Positions 27,201-34,803 of a stretch of 64,000 bases of DNA are shown here, piece after piece. The notes beneath the pieces are model-generated. The model searched no databases. It saw nothing but the letters and a program-made list of their open reading frames with translations, and was not told the DNA's origin. A program made the translations under genes and the position numbers. Position 1 is the stretch's first letter, and every line of letters starts with the position of its first letter. The stretch comes from Deinococcus metallilatus (GTDB lineage: Bacteria > Deinococcota > Deinococci > Deinococcales > Deinococcaceae), in the NCBI RefSeq assembly GCF_004758605.1, contig NZ_CP038510.1, forward strand, positions 416,001 to 480,000, in the 5' to 3' direction.

Positions 27201-28786
27201 GTCATCCGGTTGTCGCGGTCGTACTCGTACCAGGTGGTCCGCAGTTGATCGCCGTCCACGCCATCCTGCCAGCGACGTTGCGACAGGTAGGTGGTTTCGC
27301 GGGTGCGGTTGCCATGTCGGTCATAGGAGTACTGGTACTGCATCCCTGACGGCAGGTTGAGGGCCAGCACCTGGCCGGTCGCGTTGTACCAGTAGTCCGT
27401 GACGAGGAAGCGGGTTTCCGTGGTGGCTGAGTTCCAGTCCCGCACCTCACGCCTGCGAAGCCAGCCTTCCGGCGTGAAGTGCAGGTAGATTTCCCGGTGG
27501 AGGGGATCGGCATCATCGCCCTGTTTCTGGGTCACCAGGGTACCGCCTGCGGCACCACCGGCGGCATATGTGAAGGTCATATCCGGCTCGCCCGGCACGG
27601 TCACCCGGGTCACCCGGTTCTGAGCATCGTAGTCGTACGTGCTGGTTTTTCGTCCGTACGGCCCCATCTGCTGAGCTTCGCTGCCATCCGCCAGCGCGGG
27701 ACGGATCACCTGATACAGCAGCACCTCGCCGTTGGTTCCCGTGCGGTAGTTCAGATCGAACCAGCGGCCAATCCGCTGGTTGCGGGCATCGTACGTCCGA
27801 AAGACCATGTAGGTGACGACGCGCTGGTTCCCGACGATCTCATACGCATACTCGACCCGCCTCCGCCAGCTCCCGTTGTCGTTCTCGTTTTGGAGCAGAA
27901 TGTTGATGGCGGCCACCACCCCGGCGCCTTCATCCCACTCGTAGGTGGTGGTGCGGCCCCAACTGTCCCGGACTTTGGCGAGGTGCCCGTTGCCCGGGGA
28001 GGTATAGGTGAACTCGGTCCTGGGGCTGTTGCTGCCTTCGGGATCACTGGCATAGGCCGCACCCCGGTACTGCTCATGGGGCGTCTGGCTGTAATCCGCA
28101 TATTCCCCATCATGCCAAAAGGTGGTGCGGTTGCCGCTGTGGTCGTAGTAGTGGGCGACGTACTGCCCATTGCCCAGGCGGTACTGGACGATCCACGTCT
28201 CATCGACCTGGAGGCTCGTCTGCGGCTTGGAAATGAAGAAGGCCGCGCTCCCACGAATCGCCGCATATCGCTCATTGATCCAGGTAGGCGCATTGTTGAT
28301 TTCGTCGTCGGTCGCCCGTCGGTAGTACTGGTAACCGCCGTCCCCCACGCCCAAGGCCCACTCCTGCGGAACGTTCGGGTTGTTGGTGTCGAAGCCGATC
28401 AAACGCAGCACGCCGTTGACGTTGAAACTCCCCGAAAGGCTGGTGTTCGGACTGGTCGCTCCTCCCACAACGGCTCCAGTGTTCGGGGTCGCCGTGGTGT
28501 TGGTGTTGTTGCGGTTGACCTGTCCGAGATCGACGTAGGCGTTGCCGGTCGCGACGTTCACGGCATCGGAGAGTTCACCGAAGCTCGGGTCACTGAAGGC
28601 CGTGACCTGGAGAGGCAGGCCGCTGGCGCCGGGGCCGACCCGGGCGAAGACCTGTGGGGCGGCCAGGACCACGGCGCCCGGTAACTGGGTAAGGGTGAGG
28701 AACAGGCTGGCCAGGGTGACACTGTAGAGGCGGCGCCGACGTTCGCCTGACTGAGGAGGTGGAGATGGTCGAGATGCCTTATTCAT
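21245..28786 (-). CDS. Complete RHS-family polymorphic toxin (HINT, HYD1-like ADP-ribosyltransferase tip)
   Basis: This gene encodes 2513 residues. ATG 28786 is chosen because AGGTG precedes it and a Sec-like signal follows (RRRLYSVTLASLFLTLTQLP, cleavage near VLA-AP). Residues 50-2000 are RHS/YD repeats forming the encapsulating shell (many YD, GNLT and YDALDRV-type units). A variable segment follows (about 2000-2225), then the HINT domain (about 2228-2387), then a tip of 126 residues with YILYHYTDEAGAKAIMESGK and GRVFLTPDQ, the HYD1-type ADP-ribosyltransferase signature. Target modification is inferred. The core and HINT regions are inverted repeats of RHS1. It overlaps its immunity gene. 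Upstream 28787-29078 is non-coding and should hold the promoter. Confidence 0.93.
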   Translation of the reverse strand: MNKASRPSPPPQSGERRRRLYSVTLASLFLTLTQLPGAVVLAAPQVFARVGPGASGLPLQVTAFSDPSFGELSDAVNVATGNAYVDLGQVNRNNTNTTATPNTGAVVGGATSPNTSLSGSFNVNGVLRLIGFDTNNPNVPQEWALGVGDGGYQYYRRATDDEINNAPTWINERYAAIRGSAAFFISKPQTSLQVDETWIVQYRLGNGQYVAHYYDHSGNRTTFWHDGEYADYSQTPHEQYRGAAYASDPEGSNSPRTEFTYTSPGNGHLAKVRDSWGRTTTYEWDEGAGVVAAINILLQNENDNGSWRRRVEYAYEIVGNQRVVTYMVFRTYDARNQRIGRWFDLNYRTGTNGEVLLYQVIRPALADGSEAQQMGPYGRKTSTYDYDAQNRVTRVTVPGEPDMTFTYAAGGAAGGTLVTQKQGDDADPLHREIYLHFTPEGWLRRREVRDWNSATTETRFLVTDYWYNATGQVLALNLPSGMQYQYSYDRHGNRTRETTYLSQRRWQDGVDGDQLRTTWYEYDRDNRMTKEVAEGRSGQGRAYDQLSETTFNYGNNERQLTYRDFDAANIGGQRFTANREVEEARVIDGSLRRKFFTGVDVYGRIANTRLHLGNETDAYRTVQYGFWDGSTNLNNRVQVPDAGGNGDWADNRWVRSYGDLVASKTVTGRNITDQQVNYAYDEFGNTTLQQDINDYVGRWDGATAVQRTRETFEAFDGFGNKVWRRVLSQASGQDYNWWEENKTWTYYATGELRAASDGHPGLGVRTLTDYTYEQNPSSANFGRLLKVQVGEGTGTAVSTAHQTTDYGYDPYGRVKTTRVDGFTTTLDYDTLDRVVKTTNPDGSYRWVRYNEGGAIHREVTKNVGSGEMTTWHDVDSVGREYFTVYPDGSSVRTYYDAFDRPIKISDARLTMVSGDDRSSYLVYDTAGNLTKKLDPALVTATGQAYTDARRPYAEYGYDLLDRRTYEAHLLFGGTVSPTNMIWPTNAGGMATRTDYDALDHPIRVTDNEGYATILVYDNSGNLTTLSKQVWKGNETDRDTVHTGFDWVTIRTAYDAVGHSVQQLDARGNSQRTTYNVQGQPTSQVDERNIVTKVFGYTADGLRQSVWEPDNNSGTTAQNGSVNLANPSSTHSRTEYREYDSRMVPARVYAASMNIQAGPGSGALTRYEYNDQGKPTRITLPPDQSGATATIEQTYDNLGNVLTLKDANGFPTSFTYDWAGRLISKHEQARPGNQTDIDAGLQNGLRGEYRYDTAGNLTYKEERGLITEYRYNSLGKVIHESRPRVGAGTATNWKLRTYRLDGLKTAETSYDYSGNLTSRPDVVQFGDSSVSVNTGNLTISEYNGRGDLWGRGSFGPGRFNESSMWQYVDGLGNRYKRVFVGHTNIYAEQRTAGGEPLGHASVLTYWKFDPNSNLTEKWDTPSAGWGGWDPRDANDRQNVFTYTYSATNKEAGQSRTIQVKYRSQVPNNSLNTTYGSNGVLVAASEANTTTSYTERDQIEKATTTDKTPYLDGNNPTQQGVLGGAITRHQRYAYYADGRVQNSWTGDGTTDTAYKGVESYDQRGRELAVYDSNGGLKKTAPARTSSTYGTDGSVFSKIDQSGYTVYTVNTAVTVGGLTASSVVFNNPSNYVKQQSTTTTTYSYANGSALTGVPYSIRFSTGSCFENPETGINPCYTQNNAYSAYGELIRSTDANGVPAYSATYNGGGSMTGETRGNINITYVLDSRGNRLSVSGGNESGYVKRYDADDRVAQFNNLNNNAVSTTFCSDKCYGVGNRYNDFRYDPLGQQVLSSTAHAQIEEQNAAPWLQEHGVWRDVNSTTIVNGEAQLILRKAGNYIWKCKQSWSGSISCSLWSDTYRNNAPQYRDAAYSLADGYNDDTTWDGTKPFAVTASVEQLDAPLQTLSSTLKINPLDLAPPTLPKLPDPSQIQQGEGVQAKDAPVTTEQVQKINPPSQDKHPADLQGGTQGTRQAKPRDGAVLIQEVPANFDDGEGFQTAVYAVATLATSSSTASSGAPKSVGSKAVADDIQAKTQVEQNKKSADSLEQLLKDKVDSMTFVDSSGNNITPKVRKSINDTLAWSHDVMSPEERLGLYVGIFAALDQGYSMNNKGDIGISGKTSETLGEMGGALRRLGNNPKNNELLKGALLATAAAIYADHQYKTMLADAALAVLTMPTAGDIEGLFGLIATAGKGVKSLARRGAARALPGLVKGIRPAREIGAEVLEGVIKGCNSFTPSTPVRTLSGLIAISALTVGTPVLAYNEQTGENGYYPITAVHKNTDPEITYLAIQDPEQGNKLEYIQTTPEHPFYVKAWSDTGETPKPVGHEDLGKNWVGAGHLKIGDKIKQADGTTGVVANVVTLGQTREMFNLTVSEAHTFYVGRDGWLVHNGGNGISSVPKGYILYHYTDEAGAKAIMESGKLLPDARGRVFLTPDQVPASHAKDALFAGNPRYAGKGAYVIEVRVLPETGLGFDPTKATQYNELVHNGTLRNGRQIEIVSASRNTFTEYVSRVASVCP
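21693..22105 (-). repeat. Right arm of 413-bp inverted repeat (HINT)
   Basis: Inverted partner of 2683-3095. Together with the core arms it brackets the variable segment of each RHS gene. Confidence 0.85.
22793..24490 (-). repeat. Right arm of 1.69-kb inverted repeat (RHS core)
   Basis: Inverted partner of 256-1947, 1698 bp against 1692 bp. Both arms are read in the same codon register, so exchange between them would give in-frame hybrid RHS proteins. Confidence 0.9.
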
Positions 28787-29078
28787 CTTTTCACCTGTAG
28801 CACATCTCAGGCACATCAGTGAGAAGATTTGCCCAACGGGCGAGGCTAGGCGTTCCTCAAAAGGTGTTTGAGGAGACTTGAGGGGCGGACCTCCCAAGTC
28901 CCCCAGAGCGGTTCGGGCTGTCTGATGCCTGAGCGGCCCTCGAGGAACTGGCGCTCCAGCTCCGGCTACACCTGCCTCTGCCCCTGGTGGCTGCCACCCA
29001 TACCTTCCAGGCCGTGGTGGACGGCCACGTGAGCGCCCCTACGCCCTCAACCGCGAGGCGGCGAGCGCCCACGGCCAG

Positions 29079-30530
29079 GTGACGTCGCCTGCCAGTGGGT
29101 TAGCTCTCCGGGGAACCGCGCTGAGGCCCGGCGTTCCCTCCCGCGCCCTGCTGGTGCGCGGCCAGCCGCAGGTCACGCCGTCCGGCGGCCTGGAGCGCCG
29201 CGAGGGCCTGCCGGGCCTGAAGCTGACCCGCCTGGTGTACGCCACGCCGGAGCAGGCCCGGCAGGCCAGAGCCAGCCTGACCGCCGATCCGGGCGTCACC
29301 CTGGTCACGGACGACGCACCCGTCCACACGGACGGGGGGCGGGCCGTGCCCCTGGGGACCCTCCCGGCGGGCGGTCAGTGGTTCTGGAGGCTCGAAGGCT
29401 TTCCGGCCACCTGGGAACGGATCCGGGGGGCGGGCGTCACGGTGGCCGTGGTGGACACCGGCGTGCTGCTGGCCCATCCGGATTTGCAGGGGAACCTGCT
29501 GCCCGGCCGCGACTTCGTGGAGGGGGACGATGACCCCAACGACACGGACGGGCACGGCACCCACGTGGCGGGCCTGATCGCGGCGCACGGCCAGGTGACC
29601 GGCGCGGCCCCGGAAGCGAAGGTGCTGCCGGTGCGGGTCCTGTCCGGGGAAGAAGGGGGCAGCGTGGCGGACGTCGCGGCGGGCCTGCTGTGGGCGGCGA
29701 ACCGGCTGGACGGCCAGCCCAATCCCCACCCGGCGCAGGTCATCAACCTCTCCCTCGGCACCGACGAGTTCAACCCGGTGCTGGCGGAGGCCGTGCAGCG
29801 CGTGCAGGCGGCGGGCGTGCTGGTCGTCGCGGCGACCGGGAACGACGGCGGGGCCCCGCTGTACCCGGCGGCGCTGCCGGGGGTCCTGGCGGTCACCGCC
29901 CTGGCCGGGCCCAGCGTGCCCTACCAGCCGTCCTACGCCAACCGGGGACCGGGCCCGCGGCTGGCCGCCTTCGGTGGGGACCTGGGCAGCGACCAGGACA
30001 AGAACGGGGAGATGGACGGCATCCTCAGCACGGACGTGGTGCGGGGCGCGGCCGGGCACGCGCTGCGGATGGGCACCAGCATGGCCGCCCCGCAGGTGAG
30101 CGGGGCGGCGGCGCTCGTCCTGGCCGGTGGCGTCGCTCCGGACCGGGTGAAGGCTGTCCTCGAACGGCGCGCCTGGGACCTGGGCGTGCGGGGCTTCGAC
30201 GAGAGTTACGGCTGGGGCCTGCTCAGCGCGGACGCGGCGAAGACGGGAGCGCCCCGGACGTACGTGGTCGCGCTGAACGGCGCCGGGCAGATTGTGGCCT
30301 TTACGCCGGTGGTGGACGGCGGGTACTGCCTGGCCAACCTCCCGCCGAACGAGCCGGTGCAGGTCTTCGCCGTGACCGACGGGGACGACGACGGCCTGCT
30401 CGGGGAGGCGGGCGACCTGCGTGCCGCGCCGCGGACCCTGAGCTTCACGGCCGCCCAGGACGCGGCCCTCGACTTCACCCTCGCGCCGACCGACGGTGCC
30501 CAGCCTCTCCCCCTGACAGGAGCCCGATGA
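29079..30530 (+). CDS. S8 subtilisin-like protease (copy 2), N-terminus probably truncated
   Basis: The open frame gives 483 residues from GTG 29079, with no leader or lipobox, unlike its paralogue at 9005. The catalytic triad is intact: Asp in VTVAVVDTGVLLAHPDL, His in DGHGTHVAGLIAAHG, Ser in LRMGTSMAAPQVSG. A C-terminal beta domain closes the protein (TYVVALNGAGQIVAFTPVVD). About 180 bp upstream (28900-29078) contain open but unrecognisable sequence, so the first 200 or so residues seen in copy 1 appear lost or the start lies elsewhere. The stop overlaps the secretin start (ATGA), indicating coupled translation. GC is much higher than in the RHS block. Confidence 0.85.
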   Translation: MTSPASGLALRGTALRPGVPSRALLVRGQPQVTPSGGLERREGLPGLKLTRLVYATPEQARQARASLTADPGVTLVTDDAPVHTDGGRAVPLGTLPAGGQWFWRLEGFPATWERIRGAGVTVAVVDTGVLLAHPDLQGNLLPGRDFVEGDDDPNDTDGHGTHVAGLIAAHGQVTGAAPEAKVLPVRVLSGEEGGSVADVAAGLLWAANRLDGQPNPHPAQVINLSLGTDEFNPVLAEAVQRVQAAGVLVVAATGNDGGAPLYPAALPGVLAVTALAGPSVPYQPSYANRGPGPRLAAFGGDLGSDQDKNGEMDGILSTDVVRGAAGHALRMGTSMAAPQVSGAAALVLAGGVAPDRVKAVLERRAWDLGVRGFDESYGWGLLSADAAKTGAPRTYVVALNGAGQIVAFTPVVDGGYCLANLPPNEPVQVFAVTDGDDDGLLGEAGDLRAAPRTLSFTAAQDAALDFTLAPTDGAQPLPLTGAR

Positions 30531-31711
30531 AGATCCTGCGCCTGCTGCTCCTCTCCCTCGCGCTGGCCGGTGGCGCGCTCGCCCAGGAGACCGTCACCGC
30601 CGCCCCGCTCGGCGCGTCGTGGACCCTCACGTCCAAGGACACCCTGCGCTACACCTATGACCCCTCGCAGGGCACCCTGCTGCTCCAGAGCGTGCAGCTC
30701 GGGGAGAACAGCCGGTTTCCCGACGGCGTGGTCTGGAAGCAGACCCCCGACGGCCTCCTGCTCAGCCTGCCGCCCGGCACCACCTACGCCCTGGGACCGG
30801 ATGGCAAGACGCTGCTGATCAATCCGCCCGCCCTGCGCCCCCTGAGTCCGATTCCCGCCGACGAGTGCGCGCCGATCTTCTATCCGCTGGCGAACGCCGA
30901 CCCGGCGGTGGTGGCGAACCTGCTGCAACAGCTCTACTCGGGGATTCGTGTGCAGGTGGATGCCCGGCAGCGCGCCCTGCTGGTGCTGACCACGCCCGGT
31001 GACCGGGCGATCATCGAGGGCCTGATCAAGCAGCTCGACACCGCCCGGCCGCAGGTGATGTTCGAGGCGGAGGTGCTGGAAGTGAACCAGGACGCCACCC
31101 AGGCCCTGGGCATCCAGTACGACTCGATCTTCACGCTGAAACTCACCGAGGACACCATCAAGGGCCTCTTCAAGCTGGGGGGCATGTCCCGCAGTCCCCT
31201 GGGCCTGACCGTGCAGATCAACGCCCTGAAGACCAACGGCGCCGCCCGGGTCCTGGCCCAGCCCCGGGTGGCCGCCCTCGACGGGGTGGAGGCCAAGATC
31301 AACTCCACCCAGACCACGCCGCTGATCGTGCCGGGCGCGAGCGGCACCCAGAGCGTGCAGAACATCTCCACCGGCATCACGCTGCGGATGACCCCCCGGG
31401 TCGCTCCCGACGGCACGGTGGAGATGGACCTGGGCATCAGCGTCTCCACGCCGACCGGGACGACCTCGCAGGGTGTGCCGCAGTTCAGCACCCGCGAGGC
31501 CAGCACCACCCTGCGGGTGGCCAACGGGCAGCCCATCGTGATCGGCGGCCTGCTGGAAAACCGCCGGGTGGAGGGCGTGCAGAAGGTGCCCGGGCTGGGG
31601 GACATCCCGGTCCTCGGCAGGCTCTTCACCACCACCCGCACCGAGACCCACCACACCGACCTGGTGATCGTGGTCACGCCCCGGCTGGTGGTCAGCCCGG
31701 GGGGACCGTGA
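30527..31711 (+). CDS. Secretin-like outer-membrane pore protein (copy 2)
   Basis: This gene encodes 394 residues, starting at the ATG overlapping the protease stop. The Sec leader MKILRLLLLSLALAGGALA is cut before QETV. The order of domains matches copy 1: N-domain strands (DPAVVANLLQQLYSGIRVQV), then the secretin core with LGIQYDSIF, VEAKINSTQTTPLIV, TGITLRMTPRVAPDGTVEMD, GQPIVIGGLLENRR, GLGDIPVLGRLF and LVIVVTPRLV. It lacks the Pro/Thr-rich tail of copy 1. No other type II secretion or pilus genes are nearby. Its stop overlaps the following lipoprotein (GTGA). Confidence 0.88.
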   Translation: MKILRLLLLSLALAGGALAQETVTAAPLGASWTLTSKDTLRYTYDPSQGTLLLQSVQLGENSRFPDGVVWKQTPDGLLLSLPPGTTYALGPDGKTLLINPPALRPLSPIPADECAPIFYPLANADPAVVANLLQQLYSGIRVQVDARQRALLVLTTPGDRAIIEGLIKQLDTARPQVMFEAEVLEVNQDATQALGIQYDSIFTLKLTEDTIKGLFKLGGMSRSPLGLTVQINALKTNGAARVLAQPRVAALDGVEAKINSTQTTPLIVPGASGTQSVQNISTGITLRMTPRVAPDGTVEMDLGISVSTPTGTTSQGVPQFSTREASTTLRVANGQPIVIGGLLENRRVEGVQKVPGLGDIPVLGRLFTTTRTETHHTDLVIVVTPRLVVSPGGP

Positions 31712-32134
31712 AGCGGCTCGCGCTGCTGGGCGTGCTGCTGGTGGGGTGCGTGCCCAGGGGGACGGCGCCCAGCGTGACCTTCACGCCGCTGGGCGAGGCG
31801 GACTACCGGGCGCTGATCGCCCCGTTCGGGAGTGCGCTGGGGGAAGCGGGCATCACGGTGACCCGGGCGAGCGTGTACGGCTACAGCGGGAGTCAGGCCG
31901 AGGCGTTTGACGTGGCCACCCGGGACTTCTACAGGCGTTACCCGGGGTTCTGCCCGGTGCAGGGGGGGGTTCCTGCCCGCGAGTGACCGGGCGGTGTACC
32001 TGACGCTGGCGGCGCGGGGGAACGAGGTGCGCGGCTTCGTGTACGACCAGCGTCGGCGGCCCAGGCTGACCTTCGCGTACTTCGAGGGACAGAGCGCGCG
32101 CGTGCTGGAACGGCAGGCGTGCCCGGCGGGGTAA
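31708..32134 (+). pseudogene. Small lipoprotein, frameshift in a G8 run
   Basis: GTG 31708 overlaps the secretin stop. The leader MKRLALLGVLLVGC is a lipobox signal. The first frame ends with PGFCPVQGGVPARE. The natural continuation, FLPASDRAVYLTLAARGNEV, RGFVYDQRRRPRLTFAYFEG, is in the next frame. The switch lies in eight G (31962-31969); seven or ten would join them to about 141 residues. As the third gene of the S8/secretin cluster it is probably a small pilotin-like or accessory lipoprotein, by position only. Confidence 0.65.
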
Positions 32135-32256
32135 GAGGGGCAAGCCAACCTCTGGAAGACGTGGGTCTCTCAGGTGAGGCGGCCGCTTGGCATGGAAACG
32201 CCCAGGCTCACCGCTCTTCCACGCCTCCGGTGACTTGACCCGCTTCTCTGCACCGC

Positions 32257-33112
32257 TCAGAGCGTGTTTCAAAAGGGTGTCAGCAGGGGTCAAGACGGCG
32301 AAGCATGAGGCGGATATTGGCGAGATAGCACCAGACTTCGGTGGTTTGAGGACGTCCCTCGAAATCCCTGGACAGCCGACGAGAACGGGTCAACCAGGCC
32401 AAGGAACGCTCTACTACCCAGCGTCTGGGCAAGACCTGAAAACCGCGTGCGCCCGGTTCCGGGCGCACGACCTCGATCTTCCACCCGCACAGGGCCCTGA
32501 CCCAGCCTTCCAAGCCTGCTTGATACCCAGGGTCCACCCACACCAGTTCGATGTGGGGAAAGCGATGTCTTGCCGCGTTCAGTACCAACCGTCCGCCGTT
32601 GTGATCTTGGACGTTCGCGCTGGTAACGAGGACGAACAGCAGCAGGCCCAAGGTAGCGACCAAGACGTGCCGTTTGCGCCCGATCAGTCGCTTGGCGGCA
32701 GCTCTCCCACGTGGTCCGGCTTGTGGAGAGCACCGGACCGACTGTGCAGCCAAGCTGGCGGCACTGGGTTCGGCGCTGCGCCCACAGGCGCAGCGCGTCT
32801 TCCGCACCAGGACACGGTTGATCGCGGCCCATGTCCCCTCCTGCTCAAAACGTCGGAAATACCGATCCACCGTCTGCCACTTCGGAAAGTCATGCGGTAA
32901 AGCGCGCCAGGTGTTGCCGTTCTGGAGCGTGTACAAGATGGCGCACACCACCTCGTAAAGGTCCACGGCACGGGGCCGACCTCCGGGTCGACCCGCAGGC
33001 AGCAGTGGTTCAAGGCGCTTCAACTGTTTCCGGGTCAGGTCGCTCGGGTAGGCTTTGCGTTTCACACCTCAAAGTTGCCCCAACACCTGACCCTTTTGAA
33101 ACACGCTCTGAG
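32257..33112 (-). mobile_element. IS5-family-like insertion sequence
   Basis: An 856-bp element with 23-bp terminal inverted repeats, outer bases CTCAGAGCGTG (32257-32279 and 33090-33112), containing one minus-strand transposase gene. It is inserted at the end of an IS1182-type transposase fragment whose remaining part is not found on the other side. Confidence 0.82.
32280..33065 (-). CDS. IS5-like transposase, catalytic Asp positions replaced
   Basis: This gene encodes 261 residues from ATG 33065: DUF4096-like N-terminus (MKRKAYPSDLTRKQLKRLEP, LYTLQNGNTWRALPHDFPKW), then the DDE domain. In this group the acids sit in (I/V)DSQSV, LVDTLG and VVER. Here the first two read LAAQSV and LVATLG, while VVERSLAWL keeps the Glu. 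The usual GRDAAKR also reads GRAAAKR. The gene is full length with an intact frame, but both Asp of the triad appear to be Ala, so the copy is probably catalytically dead unless mobilised in trans. Confidence 0.8.
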   Translation of the reverse strand: MKRKAYPSDLTRKQLKRLEPLLPAGRPGGRPRAVDLYEVVCAILYTLQNGNTWRALPHDFPKWQTVDRYFRRFEQEGTWAAINRVLVRKTRCACGRSAEPSAASLAAQSVRCSPQAGPRGRAAAKRLIGRKRHVLVATLGLLLFVLVTSANVQDHNGGRLVLNAARHRFPHIELVWVDPGYQAGLEGWVRALCGWKIEVVRPEPGARGFQVLPRRWVVERSLAWLTRSRRLSRDFEGRPQTTEVWCYLANIRLMLRRLDPC

Positions 33113-33921
33113 GGGGCCAGGTCGTCACCGCGTCGCCAGCGAATCCGCCCTTCTTCACGGATGAAATTCTGCACCCACCACTGCTCCAACACCTTGACCA
33201 TCGGCAGGCGACGAAGACCTTCGGGGGTCCCTTCGCCGTTAAGTGCGTCCAGCAGGGTAAAGCCGTCGGCGGCCACCGCCAGGCCATAAGCTTCACGGGC
33301 AGCTTTGCCTTTCGGGAGGCGGGAGTCCTCGACCCGGTGCCCGTAGCGCTCGAACCACTCAGGCTGTGCGACATGGCGGACCCATTCGGGGTCCGCCGCA
33401 CTCAACGCATTCAATGCCGCCCGAACCGTTTCCGCTGCCGATTCCAATCGTTGGAGTCGTCGTACCGCGGCCAGGACGTGGGTGGAATCGGTACGCTGAT
33501 GCCCACGGGCACGAATCAATCCTTTGGCGTGGAAGTGCTCCAGCATGCGGTCCAGTAGCCGCGATTCGGCTTGGTTCTGGGTTAGACGGGTCCGAAACTC
33601 GCTCAGCACGCTCCGGTCAAAACCAGGGTCGGTGAGTTCGAGGCCCAGGGCGTACTTCCAGTCCACCCGACCTCGGACCTGATCCGCAACCTGGCGGTCC
33701 GTCAGGTTCTCCAGAAATTGCAGCACAGTAACCAGGGCCAATCGCCAGGGAGACAGGGCAGGCTGGCCGAGATTGGGATACAGGTCGGCAAAATCCGCGT
33801 CGGTGTACAGCGTTCCCAGCTCGTCCCGTAACTGCATGGCAAGGCTCCCTTTTCGGAAGGCGGACCGAGCCACACGAACTGTTTCTTCAGGGATGGCACC
33901 GATGGGTTCAGGGCGCAACAT
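33113..33921 (-). pseudogene. IS1182-like transposase, C-terminal half missing
   Basis: From ATG 33921: LRPEPIGAIPEETVRVARSA, DFADLYPNLGQPALSPWRLA, VTVLQFLENLTDRQVADQVR, LSEFRTRL, then the catalytic-domain start HQRTDSTHVLAAVRRLQRLE. The frame then enters IS5 sequence at 33112. The second Asp and the Glu of the DDE triad are absent, and no continuation lies beyond the IS5 element, so a deletion accompanied the insertion. Confidence 0.82.
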
Positions 33922-34063
33922 GCTCTAGTTTGCACCCGCCCGACTTCGCCACCAGAGTCAGGGGGTTAGCGTAACATTGCGCCCTTTGACGGAAGCACGA
34001 AGAAAAGTGCGCAGCCAGCCCCACTCAAGCCCGTCAAGATCAGCCGGAACGAGGGTGCTTTTC

Positions 34064-34765
34064 ATGCCGTCAACACAGAAGGCGAAATTTGAACTCGTCG
34101 CCCAGCTTGTCCGTCTCGCCCGGAAGGAACGGCTCTCCTACGACGAGTTTGGGTATGTCTGCCAGCAAGCCCGGAGGAAGCTCGGGTTGAAGAAGCCCAG
34201 GCGGGAACGCAAGCTCCCCCAGCTCCTCACCCTCAATGAGTTGACCTGCTTCTTCCGGGCGGTGCGCGAGGGTGGCCGGGTCGAGCACGAGATCATGCTC
34301 AAGCTGCTGTTTTTCACCGCCGTGCGTGTCGGAGAGCTGGTGAAGATCGAAGTCGGCGACGTGGACCTCGCGGCTTGCAAAATCTTCGTAGACCAGGGCA
34401 AGGGCAGCAAGGACCGCTACCTCCTGTTCCCCCAGGCCTTCAGCCTGGTGCTGCGTGCCCACCTTGCCGCCCACCCGAAGAACGTGTACCTGTTCGAGAC
34501 CCAGCGATGCGGGCCCTACACGGTGCGGCGAGTGCAGCAGATTGTGCAGCACTACCGCAAGGTTGCCGGGCTGAGCGAGGAGGTCCACCCACACCTCTTC
34601 CGGCACCAGATGCCGACCTTCCTGACCGGGCAGAAGCTGTCCGACGCGCAGATTCAACTTTTGACTGGGCACGTGAGCAAGAAGAGTTTGGAGGTGTATC
34701 AGCACCTTTCGTTGGATGCCGTGGAAGCTGCCTATCAGCAAGCCGTCAAGCTGCTGGAGGTGTGA
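34064..34765 (+). CDS. XerC/D-like tyrosine recombinase
   Basis: This gene encodes 233 residues. ATG 34064 (MPSTQKAKFELVAQ) is preferred over an earlier in-frame start because the upstream codons look non-coding. A short core-binding region (about 1-60) precedes a complete catalytic domain: first Arg in FFTAVRVGELVKIEVGDVDL, Lys in GKGSKDRYLLF, HLFRH for the H-x-x-R box, LTGHVSKKSLEVYQHLS for the His and Tyr. It lacks a typical full SAM-like N-domain. It lies 38 bp before the WecA-like gene and may belong to the mobile unit that brought the wecA/tmrB pair. Confidence 0.82.
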   Translation: MPSTQKAKFELVAQLVRLARKERLSYDEFGYVCQQARRKLGLKKPRRERKLPQLLTLNELTCFFRAVREGGRVEHEIMLKLLFFTAVRVGELVKIEVGDVDLAACKIFVDQGKGSKDRYLLFPQAFSLVLRAHLAAHPKNVYLFETQRCGPYTVRRVQQIVQHYRKVAGLSEEVHPHLFRHQMPTFLTGQKLSDAQIQLLTGHVSKKSLEVYQHLSLDAVEAAYQQAVKLLEV

Positions 34766-34803
34766 AGCGCCCGTCTCACTCGGGCGCGGTACGTTGAAGT
34801 GCT

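Noticed and set aside
27479..28684. A 401-residue plus-strand open frame opposite the RHS2 gene
   Set aside because: It is a shadow frame caused by the high GC and repeat structure of RHS2; it has no domains, leader or ribosome site.
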